Shown here: positions 17,708-28,400 of the stretch, in pieces
How positions within the stretch are numbered: position 1 is the first letter of the stretch
Layout: each line of letters opens with the position of its first letter
Assembly (NCBI GenBank): GCA_964508865.1
Contig: CAZDVP010000001.1
Location: forward strand, 32,957-96,956
Direction of reading: 5' to 3'
Length of the DNA: 64,000 nt
Origin: UBA3263 sp964508865
Lineage (GTDB): Bacteria; Bacteroidota; Bacteroidia; Bacteroidales; Muribaculaceae
Translations under genes and position numbers: made by a program
Notes under the pieces: generated by a model
Seen by the model: only the letters and a program-made list of their open reading frames with translations
Told to the model about the DNA's origin: nothing
The model's database searches: none

Positions 17708-19569
17708 TGTCAGAAGCCAAATTAAATTTTAACCCCGATACCCTCGATCCTTCATCTGCATTATACGACCTTTATTCAAGGTTGTATCAGGGTATGCACG
17801 ATGCAAATGAAGTAGATGTTCCGGATTTTACTTCCAATCCACCATATCTAACCAATAGTGATGGCTCTATAAAGAAAGATGATTTGGGTGTACCCCAAGT
17901 CGATCATGGTGCCATCGCTACGAAATTATCAGAGTTCTCAGATATTTTGATGAAGAACTCAGCCTATCTTTTTGCCAGTGCTATATTAACAGTAGTTGGT
18001 GGTAATTCCGGTGGCGGTGGAACTGCTGGGGTTGGCTTTGTTTCTCGTAATGGTGATTCAATGGTAGGCAAATTATCTGCCAATTATGGGTTTGAATCTG
18101 GTATGAATGGTACAAAGATTTTCGAGACCATAATTGATGCGGATTCAAACTCTTGGGCCATTGTTACCGGAAGCCTTAGAGTAACTGATGATGCGACTGT
18201 GGGTGGCCAGCTAAATCTTTCTGAAAAGGGCATTTATTTCGGAGGCAATCAGGTCATCAGTTATGGCAATTCTACGCTTAATATAGTAAATCAGAATATT
18301 GCTTTCAAAGGCGATATTACTGTCGATGGTTCATTTGAATTAGGTCAGGTCACAATAAATCAGAACGGCATATTCTGGGATGGTAAAGAGTTTTATCATA
18401 GTGGAAATAGCAATAAGTCTGATGTGGATTGGACTATGAAGGATGCCAATGTATATGGCAACTTGGAGGTCAAAGGCTCCGCTACACTTGATGGAAGACT
18501 GACTGCTTTGAAAGGATTTGACCTTGGAGAATTAGGTCAAAAGCTGTTCTACAGTGAAGTTAAAGATGTTACAGCAGATGACGGCACCGTTACCCAGGTT
18601 CCATATATTACATTAGCGACCGATCTCTCTATTGTCGATGGGTACGGAATTAAGTTTGATGATTTGTATATCGTCAAGACAAGAACCGGAAGCACCAAGG
18701 TAGTCTCATTCTCCGCCCCAGGAATGGTAATGAATCTCGGTGATTCAAATGAAAGAGATGCAGACGGGAATCCCATAACGCCTACTCAATATATTGCTCT
18801 TCAGGCGAATATTAAGAATTATAACGGAGCCTATGATATGGTCTCTTATAATGGCGATGGTAACTTCCCCAACTCTTTTAGTGCTGGCTGTTATAATTCC
18901 GGTCCCACCGTTATACGCACATTTGCGACAGATGCAGATAATTGTGGAATTGTGGTGCCTCGTCAGGTAAGGTTCGGTTCGGTTTCCGGCCCGATGCTCT
19001 ATGGAGATGGGGCGGCGTTGAAAGGCACAATGCCTTATACGGTCAATACAGGTGGATCTTCGACCATATATTCAATCCCCTTCTCGGCCTACTATGGAGA
19101 GACAACTTCCTTGTTTAAGGCACAGAACTCTACATGGTCTGCCACCCTCAGATTGGACACTGATGCAGAGTTCTTTGGGTTTGAGAAGCCTATTGAAGCA
19201 ATTTTTTTCTCAGTAAAAAGTGAGCAGTATAAAACTCGCTTACAGGAAAATGCTCTATTCTTTGATGACGGCAAGTTCTTAGAAGGGGTAACTGACGGCA
19301 TTAGACATACCGGAAATTCTTACTTCGACGGAAGCCTCTCGTCTTTTGACCCAGATAACGGCACTCCCAGTTTTTCAAGTGGGTTTGCCGGAAAAGGTTG
19401 GGCGATTATGGAAGATGAAACGTATGGCGGTATTCATGCCACCTTCGATACAATCACCATTCGCAAAAAGGCGAGATTCTATGAGCTTGAAGTTCAAAAA
19501 ATATCAGTAACCAATGGATCTCTCTGGGTAAGCGACTCTTGCTCTGGAGATGAAGTAAGAGAATTATAA
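17707..19569 (+). CDS. Fibre-like structural protein with beta-helix repeats
   Basis: This 620-residue protein has a helical N-terminal region (about 1-100), then a Gly-rich linker (GGNSGGGGTAG). A long stretch of short repeats of the type GSLRVTDDATVGGQLNLSE and GDITVDGSFELGQVTI follows; this pattern is common in trimeric phage fibres. The C-terminus is beta-rich without a recognisable chaperone domain. It likely attaches to the baseplate, with the paralogous-looking gene at 19571 downstream. The receptor is unknown. Confidence 0.6.
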   Translation: MSEAKLNFNPDTLDPSSALYDLYSRLYQGMHDANEVDVPDFTSNPPYLTNSDGSIKKDDLGVPQVDHGAIATKLSEFSDILMKNSAYLFASAILTVVGGNSGGGGTAGVGFVSRNGDSMVGKLSANYGFESGMNGTKIFETIIDADSNSWAIVTGSLRVTDDATVGGQLNLSEKGIYFGGNQVISYGNSTLNIVNQNIAFKGDITVDGSFELGQVTINQNGIFWDGKEFYHSGNSNKSDVDWTMKDANVYGNLEVKGSATLDGRLTALKGFDLGELGQKLFYSEVKDVTADDGTVTQVPYITLATDLSIVDGYGIKFDDLYIVKTRTGSTKVVSFSAPGMVMNLGDSNERDADGNPITPTQYIALQANIKNYNGAYDMVSYNGDGNFPNSFSAGCYNSGPTVIRTFATDADNCGIVVPRQVRFGSVSGPMLYGDGAALKGTMPYTVNTGGSSTIYSIPFSAYYGETTSLFKAQNSTWSATLRLDTDAEFFGFEKPIEAIFFSVKSEQYKTRLQENALFFDDGKFLEGVTDGIRHTGNSYFDGSLSSFDPDNGTPSFSSGFAGKGWAIMEDETYGGIHATFDTITIRKKARFYELEVQKISVTNGSLWVSDSCSGDEVREL

Positions 19570-19570
19570 C

Positions 19571-22012
19571 ATGGCAGTAATTGATTACTCTAAATATCAA
19601 ATCTTGTTGTTTCCTGATACCAAGAAAGTTCAGGGATTACAGACAGGTGATATTGTGCGCCGCCAATATTTTGACGGCTCTAATATTATATATTCTCTTA
19701 TGGCCGTTTTGGATTACGGCGTGGAAAGAAAGCAGAACCCCACGACATCGCTTTATGAAGAACGTCCGTATTTTATTGGGGCTTTACTTGAAGGCGATGT
19801 ACCAAAACAGAATGAGCTGCTGGATTTTGCCAGAATTACAAATCTATTCAATGTCGATAGATCCGGAGCATTGTATCTCACTGCTTCAGATGACCAATCG
19901 CCTTTTATGGATGTTGTTGATGGTATAGGTCGCAACGAAAGTTTGTCATGGCCGGAGAATATAGCCTCGGATGATTTTGAAGATCCTAAATCCCAGTATA
20001 TCGTAGATGGGAAAGGGCAGCTTCATACTGCATACACACCTTACAGTCTGGGAAATAATCGTGTTTTAACCGTTACTCGATTGGCTGCAAAATCCAATGA
20101 TTTTGAAGGGTTAAGACAGGATTTTTATCAATTTATTAAAAAGCCTAATGAGGTTTTAGTGTCATATAAGATTCGTGCTTCAAAAGCAATACAACTTCAA
20201 ACCTCTTTAGGGTATCAAAGTGATTTACGAATAGACGCGGAATGGACGGAATCTGTAACGACTGAATGGCGATATATATTTCGAGTAGCCACAGTTGAAT
20301 ATTCCGGTAGGCATTTAAGAACCTTCAAAATAAACATGGGGGATTTGGCAATCGGAGACGAGGTTCAAATTGCAGATTTCAATATCATACTACTGTCGAG
20401 CGTTGCCAACTTTGCCGCAGCCAGTGCCACCAGAATCGGCAAGTTAGATGGTATTGTTGATCCTGTTTTTGGACGTTTGACCGGCTATGGGGCATACCTT
20501 CAGAAATTATATGCCGCCAATGCTGCGCACGTTTCCGGTACTCTTACAGCCGGAGATGAAAATGGATTTGGAGCAACTTTTTATGCTGGTAAAATCCACA
20601 GGAACTGTTTTATCAATTCTTTGGATGTGAACTTCCAGGGTAGTGTTACTTTGGCAGACACGGCTGTAATTAACCCAACAGGTGTAGGCCATGTGTATTC
20701 AATCAGTTCACTGCAAAAAATGTTTGCCCAGACTAATGAATGGCTGGTTAACCATCTCGGTAAAAGATATTGTTTCTCGTTTTGGGCTTACTCTAAATGC
20801 CCTGGAACGATTGGAATCAAGCAGAATGATAAAGTAGTTGGCTCTATCCATATTGCTTCCGACCAAACGCATGAATGGCGTAGGGTTCATGTTTATTTTG
20901 ATTTACTCTTAGGTGACGTAACAGATGCAGACTTAATTCTCAGTATTGTACCCAGTTTTGAAACTTCAGAATTTGATTCGATTTCTGGTGGAACTCAAAA
21001 TATTGATGCGCATCTTTTATATTTCACCGCCCCTCAATTAGAGTCAGGTGAGAATGTAACTCAATACCAGCCTACTGACAGTGAACTCAATTACACTGAT
21101 GAGTATGGTGCGTGGCTGGCACGAGGTGGTATTGGAGGTACTATACAGAACCCACTCCTTCAGCTGAATATGAAGGATATTGATGAAAATGGGGTTGAAC
21201 ATCAAGGAACTATCGGCACAAGAACTAAGTCGTTTGCATTACGTACAGATGGTTCCGGATATTTAGCAAATCATAACATTAAGTGGGATTCAGATGGTAA
21301 AGTCACCTTTGGTCAAGACGTAACTCTTAATTGGGAAAATCTATCTGATAGTGCGCACGACAATATGGCTAACCGCTATATGAGAATTGTCGGAGATGAT
21401 ACATTTACAATTATCGGGCAAGAAAATACGACTGTTGGTAAAACCTACAGTCCGGCTTCTATAAAATTGTCCCTGGAAGAAGTAGGATTTCAATCTACTT
21501 CCAGTCAACGCCAATGGTATTACCGATATGGGGGTGAGTTTGTTCCCATTGAGGGTGCAAATGGTTCCTTCATTGAAATCACACCGGATTCCCCTTGGTG
21601 GAGTGGTGAGAGTGCAGTTACCTTCCAATGTGTGATAGTATTAAATGCCTCACGCACTTATACAGACACATTTACAGTTAAGAAACAATACGTTCAAGGA
21701 TATACTGTTGAAGTAACGTCTTCTAAGGGACTTGCCTTTCAGAATGGAAAATGTCAGACCATATTAACTGCACGGGTTTACTATCAGGGTAAATTGGTTG
21801 ATAGAGAGTATGCTTTGAACAACTTTGTATTCAATTGGTATCGGTACAAAACGAGCGATCTGGAAAACCCAGTATTATTTACTGATTTAGATGATCCAGA
21901 CAATCCCGATACTATTACTCTTGACTACGATTTAGACGGCAGCGAGATATTTGTCTGCGAATTGGCCACTGCGGACTATTTTGATTATACATTCCCCATT
22001 TTATTTTTATAA
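19571..22012 (+). CDS. Large baseplate/fibre protein with carbohydrate-binding-like module
   Basis: The protein has 813 residues. The N-terminal region is unique. A central beta-sandwich at about residues 370-500 (LGKRYCFSFWAYSKCPGTIG and HEWRRVHVYFDLLLGD) looks like a carbohydrate-binding or concanavalin-like fold. Fibre repeats (SFALRTDGSGYLANHNIKWD) follow, and then a C-terminal Ig-like region (SSKGLAFQNGKCQTILTARV). The GYLANxxIxW fibre repeat recurs in the 31822 gene, so the two probably share ancestry. A role in host-surface binding is inferred. Confidence 0.55.
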   Translation: MAVIDYSKYQILLFPDTKKVQGLQTGDIVRRQYFDGSNIIYSLMAVLDYGVERKQNPTTSLYEERPYFIGALLEGDVPKQNELLDFARITNLFNVDRSGALYLTASDDQSPFMDVVDGIGRNESLSWPENIASDDFEDPKSQYIVDGKGQLHTAYTPYSLGNNRVLTVTRLAAKSNDFEGLRQDFYQFIKKPNEVLVSYKIRASKAIQLQTSLGYQSDLRIDAEWTESVTTEWRYIFRVATVEYSGRHLRTFKINMGDLAIGDEVQIADFNIILLSSVANFAAASATRIGKLDGIVDPVFGRLTGYGAYLQKLYAANAAHVSGTLTAGDENGFGATFYAGKIHRNCFINSLDVNFQGSVTLADTAVINPTGVGHVYSISSLQKMFAQTNEWLVNHLGKRYCFSFWAYSKCPGTIGIKQNDKVVGSIHIASDQTHEWRRVHVYFDLLLGDVTDADLILSIVPSFETSEFDSISGGTQNIDAHLLYFTAPQLESGENVTQYQPTDSELNYTDEYGAWLARGGIGGTIQNPLLQLNMKDIDENGVEHQGTIGTRTKSFALRTDGSGYLANHNIKWDSDGKVTFGQDVTLNWENLSDSAHDNMANRYMRIVGDDTFTIIGQENTTVGKTYSPASIKLSLEEVGFQSTSSQRQWYYRYGGEFVPIEGANGSFIEITPDSPWWSGESAVTFQCVIVLNASRTYTDTFTVKKQYVQGYTVEVTSSKGLAFQNGKCQTILTARVYYQGKLVDREYALNNFVFNWYRYKTSDLENPVLFTDLDDPDNPDTITLDYDLDGSEIFVCELATADYFDYTFPILFL

Positions 22013-22014
22013 CA

Positions 22015-22236
22015 ATGAGTATCAGTCCATTAAATATAGAAACGAAGACTACCAATCAAGGTACGTCTTCGGCTGGTAAATTGACTGCACTGGAGTTCAA
22101 CGCTTTAGTTAGCAAGGTCAATGAAATGATTGCCACCATGAACAAAACGGTTTATATCACACAAGATGAATATGATGCACTGGTGGAGAGCAATTCTCTT
22201 GTTGATGATGTGGAATATAACATTTTCGAGGAATGA
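22015..22236 (+). CDS. Small hypothetical tail-region protein
   Basis: This 73-residue protein begins 3 bases after the previous gene. It has one amphipathic helix (KLTALEFNALVSKVNEMIAT) followed by YITQDEYDALVES, a short motif common in Bacteroidales phage fibre-associated proteins. It may act as a fibre connector; nothing more can be said. Confidence 0.65.
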   Translation: MSISPLNIETKTTNQGTSSAGKLTALEFNALVSKVNEMIATMNKTVYITQDEYDALVESNSLVDDVEYNIFEE

Positions 22237-22409
22237 TTACTCGTAACCAAATTGAACTTTCCGCACGATACTATGGCTCTAAGACAATCACTGCCGTGTA
22301 TCGAGGAGCTAAATTGTTGTGGGAGGCCGTCAATAGCTGCTTCGGAAGCGGCTTTTGGATCCGAGAGAAGCCGTGGAGTCGTGCTGACGCTTGGAAGAGG
22401 AATATATAA
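22233..22409 (+). CDS. 58-residue protein between small tail gene and giant fibre
   Basis: ATG 22233 overlaps the preceding TGA by 3 bases (ATGA), and the frame closes at TAA 22407-22409, 15 bases before the giant fibre gene. The product is basic and aromatic, with AVYRGAKLLWEAV and GSGFWIREKPWSRADAW. Trp-rich endings of this sort occur in short baseplate or fibre-linker proteins of Bacteroidales phages. Tight coupling on both sides supports it as a real gene. Confidence 0.65.
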   Translation: MITRNQIELSARYYGSKTITAVYRGAKLLWEAVNSCFGSGFWIREKPWSRADAWKRNI

Positions 22410-22424
22410 ATCAACCTTACAAAT

Positions 22425-25400
22425 ATGGCTAAAAAAGCAATTGCAGTAAAAGGTTACATCCCTGACATCAGCACTCCCTGGGAGTGGATAGATGAGAATG
22501 GGCAATTGAAAGCCTATGATGGAGAGTCTGTAGAGAACTTGCTACGGCGTGTTATTTCTGACTTGCAGACCACCAAAGTAGGTTATTTCGTCATTCCTCA
22601 AAATAAGGAAACTGACGGATATTATCACTTATGGGGATTTGCCAGTCAAAGCGATTACAGCGATTATCTTACTGATCCTGTTAGTAACGCTTCGCTACGT
22701 CTGCTTAACACTGCAATTCCGATTTTGGAGGAGCAGGGAGGAGTCAGCAATATCGTTACTCTGACTCGAAACTCAGCGGCAAGTATCGTTACCAGCAAAG
22801 CAGAGGCAAGCGTAGAGGTATCATATCTGTGGCAACAGTACAATCCTATTACTAAGGAAACTACAGACCAGGATGAAGATGCCACTATCATTGTATCTTG
22901 CCGAACACAAAATGCAAATGGCACATGGGGAGCGTGGGATTCCAGTAAGGAGTTTACCGTCTCTATCCAATCTGGACAGACTAAGACCATCGACCTAAGT
23001 AAATTGCTGACTTCTGACGCAACTTATCAGATTCGTTTGGTTGCAACCGGTGAAACAAGCGAGATTTCTGCCAGCCCTGTAACTGTAAGCATTGTGTATT
23101 CAAACGTGGCGGCAAAGTATGAAGGCCAGATTGCAACCGCTTATCAAGGCAGTAGCATCCAGCTTCCTTTCCGTATTTCAGGTAGCGTACAAAAGCAGCT
23201 TAGAATCAAAATTGGTAACTATACCAAAAACTTCACACTTGGCACTACGACTTATACCGATAATACGTATGGTGCTACTTTGACTCAGGCTGAATTTGGA
23301 CTAACTCGTGGGGCTGTCAAGGCTGAAGCATGGATCGCGTTTGGTGAAGGATATGCTGCTGAAACGGAGCATCAAGAGTTTCAGTTTATTTACCTCCCTG
23401 AGAATGACACCATCACTACTCCTATTTTGGCTGTCACGGACATCATGGAGGAATTTCAGAACTGGACCCGTGCAACGATTTTCAGATATGCCATATACAA
23501 TCCGCAGTCTGACGAAACATTCTTACGCATAACCCTTCAGGATCGCACAACAGGTCAAATCTACATCCAAAAGGATATAACCTGTATGAATGGTGAAAGT
23601 TATGAGTTTGACGAGAACTTCGGCATGGAGTATGAAGGAGATGAGCAGCCTACTACTATTCAGGCCCAGGCTACCTTTGTCAACGCCTCCGGCCTGACTT
23701 ATGGTAACAATATTAACTTCACTGTTGACAATTCAGAGAACTTTGCTCCAACAAAAGGCGCAAATTTGATTCTTTCGCCTGAAAAACATAGTCTTGTTAT
23801 TGATGGCGAGGATTACGACGTTGCTGATCTTATCACTGACAAAGATGATACCAACAGCGGATGGAAGACAAATACTGAGTTTGATTCAACCGGAGCGCAA
23901 GTCAATGTACCTGTCCTCAGTATTGCTGCCGGCAACAAACTGACGATTCCGTATGAACTTTTCAATTCAAATACCGGCCACAACAACAATGGTGTCGAAG
24001 GTTCGATTACGATAGAATTTGACATAAAAGTAAAAAATATCGTAAGTAACGCTCCAATCATTGACGCTTCAGCACCCTTTGACAAGGCGTACACCGGATT
24101 GAAGTTCTACCCGACAAGAGCAGTGTGTCTTAGCCAGAATAATAATTCAGAGGATATTTGCGATGCGACTTTCTGTGAAGAGACACGTGAGCACATAGCG
24201 ATTAACATTATCCGCAATCTTCGTGGTGAAGGATTGAATCTGGTTCGTTTCTACATCAATGGTAAATCGAACCGTTCATACATTTACACTGATGAGGATA
24301 ATTTCATACCTATCGGTGCAAATGGCGCACAAAATCTTGTTATTGGCTCTGATGATGCCGATATTGATATTTATGGATTGCGTGTTTATAAAGATCAGCA
24401 GCTTGGCTCCGTTCAGATTCAGAATGACTATATGGCTGGTATGCCGACCATTGAAGATAAGAAAAAGTTCAAACGTTTCAATTCAATCTACAACGGTACG
24501 GAAATCAGTTACGACCAGTGTAATGCGATGGGTCTTAACACGATTCTTCGTAAAATTCCACAGGGCGGTCATTATCCTTCTCGTGAAAATCAGGACAAAC
24601 AGAAGAACGTTACCATAGATGTTCGTATCTTCAAAGAACGTGGTAATGCTGAAAGTCTTGACCGTAAGCATAGTGGCACATTTGTAGGTATGACCGATAA
24701 AGGTCAGGGAACCAGCGCGAAAGGTTACTATTGGTGGAATATCTCTGATGGCTTTGAAGATGACGTAGAGATAGCTGCCGACGCATACGACCCCTCAGAT
24801 CCTACCCATTACACAGCTGATGGTAAATATTTCAAAAAGATTTCGTACTTCAATTCATTAGACGGTATCAGTCAGGTTTATGCAAGCAAGTATGAAATCG
24901 AGGATGGCCGAGGGGGAATAACTAAACTGGTTGGTAAGTGTAATTACGCTTCTCCCATGCAGAGCCATAAATTAGGAGGCGTTTGGGCTTACGATGAACT
25001 TTGGCAACTTCTTGTTAACGATGGTTCCGGCGGTCGTACCGTGCTTCAAGATACTCATGCCGCTTGTTATGAACTGCCCTTCCTTTGCTTTTATCAAATA
25101 GGCAATGGTACTCCTATATTCTGTGGATTCCAGACTTGGGGTAGCGGCAAAGGCGATAAAAAGACCTTTGGCTACGACAAGAAGAAATCCCCAGGATATA
25201 TGTGTGTGTCCGGAGCGGATAATGGTGCCGTTGCTGCTCTATTCCAAATGCCTTGGTTGGTAAGCAAAAACACTCAGGGCGCATGGAGCGGCAATGTCTA
25301 CGCTAAGAGCGTGACAATCAATACCGGTGACGTTAAGAATGGATATTGTTATAAGAGCGGTGTCAGTGACAACCTTGCGTTTGAGGTTGAGATAGGTAGC

Positions 25401-28400
25401 AAATATGATGGCGGAGAGACCGATAAAGGGGTTCTCCGAATCGCAGATGAAGCAAAAGGAGAAACCGAGACAACTCTTTATACTCATTTTGCTGATTTCT
25501 GTAATTTCATCTGCTCTTGTTCACCGTTACTGAAACCGTATGCAGGCACTGAGGCTCAACTCATTGCTGATAGTGCCAATCTTAAAAATGATCATCAGTA
25601 TTGGTTGTTTAATACCGGGCCGGATCGTTATAAAGTTTACTACTACAATCCTCTGACCGCTAAGTTTGAACAGCTTCCAAAGGTTGCTACAAAATGGGGC
25701 GCAGATGGTCGTGCGTCTCAATTTGGTTCTCCTACTTTAACGTCACAGTTGGCTGGTGTAACCGTTACCATTGACTCTGTTGAAGGTAAGACAAGCATGA
25801 CATTAGAAGAGGCAATGGACACGCTTGGTACGTCAGATATGAATGTAGTTAACGACCTCTTCTGTAAGGCTCGTGTAGCATACTTCAAAGCTCATGCTGA
25901 TAGTTACCTCGATGTTGTCGATGTAATCTTCCACCAGTGCTTCTGTAAATTGTTCGGAGCGACTGATAATCGCACCAAGAATACTTATTACTGGATAGAC
26001 CCGGCAATAGATAAACTTGTACGTCTGAAGCAGGATGACCTTGACACAATTCTGGCTACCGATAACCAGGGCCGTCAGACTAAGCCTTACTATGTGCTCG
26101 AACATACTAAGGATAGTAACGGCAGCAACTACTGGAATGGTGAAAACAATATCCTGTACACTCTGATTGAACGTGCATATCCTGATCGTATGCGTAACAT
26201 GATGCGTGATATATTCTCCAGAATGTCTCAGATTGCAGGCAGCGTGGAGGAATATATGCAGAAGCGTTTCTACTGGGTGCAGGAATATTTCCCTGCTGTA
26301 GCCTACAACGAGACCAGTCGTGTACTTTATGAGGTGGCTCAGGTGAAATTGATGAACGGCCTCATTGATGTCAGTCAAGACCCGATTACTCAGGCTGTGG
26401 GAGATCAGCTGGAGTGCGAAAAGCAGTTCATGTCACAGCGTCTTCCTATGCTGATGTCATGGTGTGAATATGAAACGGGTGGTGATGGAACCCTATCTTT
26501 CCGTTCCGTAGACACACTTGATGGCTCTCAGGCGGTTTACGACCTCGAATATACGGCTTATCAATACATTTATCCGAAAATGTCTCTTGGTGGCGCAATG
26601 CCTTCAATTTATGCCAAGGTAAATGGAGAATGGGTTTTACAGGACGGTAGTGAACCATATCTATGCGCTCCTGGTGAAACGGTGCGAATGGTGGTTACAG
26701 CCAGTGTGTCCAATCAGCAATTTACCTTACGTTGGCTGCATTATGCACAACGGATTGGTAATATTGGAGCACTCTCTTGTGGAGATGAGGGTTCTATTAC
26801 GATTGTTGGTAAAAGACTTCGTAAACTGGAATGTTGGTCTCCTGATGGCACTCCTATTGAGTTTCATCCTAAAGGCATTTCAATTTTGAACTGTCGCAAT
26901 CTGGAAGAAGTCAACTTGACCAACGCTTCTTCTTTCTCCGGCGGCTTTTCTTTTGATTTGCCTCGACTAAAGAAACTGTTGCTCAAAGGGTCTGCCTACA
27001 CCAGCGTAACATTGCCTAAAACCTCTACCTTAACACAAGTCTCATATCCGGCATCTATTAACTCGATTATCGTAAATGGTCAGCCGAACCTGAGTAGTAT
27101 TTCTGTAGAGAGCATGGCGAATGTTCGTACACTGAGGGTGATCGGACAGCACAAGATTCAGACCCAGACTCAGCCTCTCGTGCAACTTGCATATTCTCAG
27201 GGGCAGAATGTTAATTCTGTAACTATGGAGAATATCGCATGGGTCGGTATGTCTGTGAACGTATTGATTTGGCTTCAGAATATGAAGGCGAGTCTTACCG
27301 GGTCAATTGGTTTGTCTGATAATTTGACTTATGCGACAAAGGCATCGTTGGTAGAAACTTATGGTGATATTGACAGTCAGACTAATGATTTGTATGTAAC
27401 TTACAATAAATACAACATCACCGGCTTCAATATTAAGGGTAACACCTATATGTCTCAACTTGGATTATATCCCTATACGATTGCTCCTGTGCCGACACGA
27501 GGTAACGATGTGGCTATCAAAAATGGCAAACTCGATATAGAATGGTCAATAGAAGAAGGTGGTCAAATATATGCAACCTTTGAAGATGCAGTGGCCGGCT
27601 TGTTGAAAGTCTCACAGCTGGATGCAAGTGGTACCGACACTCGCTATGCTATCACTTGTAAATTGACCCGAACTAATGGCCAGACTATTACCAATTCTGT
27701 TCAAGTTGGATTCTACCTTCGAGTTCCTAAAATCGGAGACTTTGCTTATGCAGATGGTACCTTCGATGACCAGTTCCAGCGAGACAAGACGGTTGTAGGC
27801 GTGGTGTACAAGATCGACCCGATGTATCAAGGCGAAGGTGATGAAGCACCTACCACTTACTCCGGTTATAACAAGCCTACAAATGCAGTGCTTGAAAATA
27901 AGCAGCTTGTTGGCTATAGAGTGCTGATTGACAGCAAAGAAGATGCGGTAATTAAAAGCACTGATTCTTTCATCAATACAGCAAGTAATGCTTGGGGTCT
28001 TTATAATGAAGGCTCAACTGGAGTACATGGAACGAATGGTTTTACTACTGAGATGGGCAATAAGATTCAGGCTCAAATAGGTAGTAATGCTTTCGACACT
28101 CCGATTCCGAATATTGGAAACACGAGCGAATGGTCATCCGGTTGGTATTTGCATCGAGGCACCTACTTCAATAGTGAGGAATCCGATGGGTTCAAACAGT
28201 TCTCATCTGGTGCCCCAGCAGACTGGGATGGTAAAAACAAAACCCGGAAGATTGTACGTCACATGGAAAGTATCTTCAATGGTTATCTGATGGGTGAGTT
28301 CAACGAGGACATTCTTACAGAATGGGTTGAAGAGACTGAGAATGGCAATATCGTTCATCAGATTACTGAACTTCCTACAAATCTGGAAGAGTTAGGCAAT

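Noticed and set aside
25833..26378. Long minus-strand frame inside the giant fibre gene
   Set aside because: It is a shadow of the plus-strand gene; no promoter or start context was seen.
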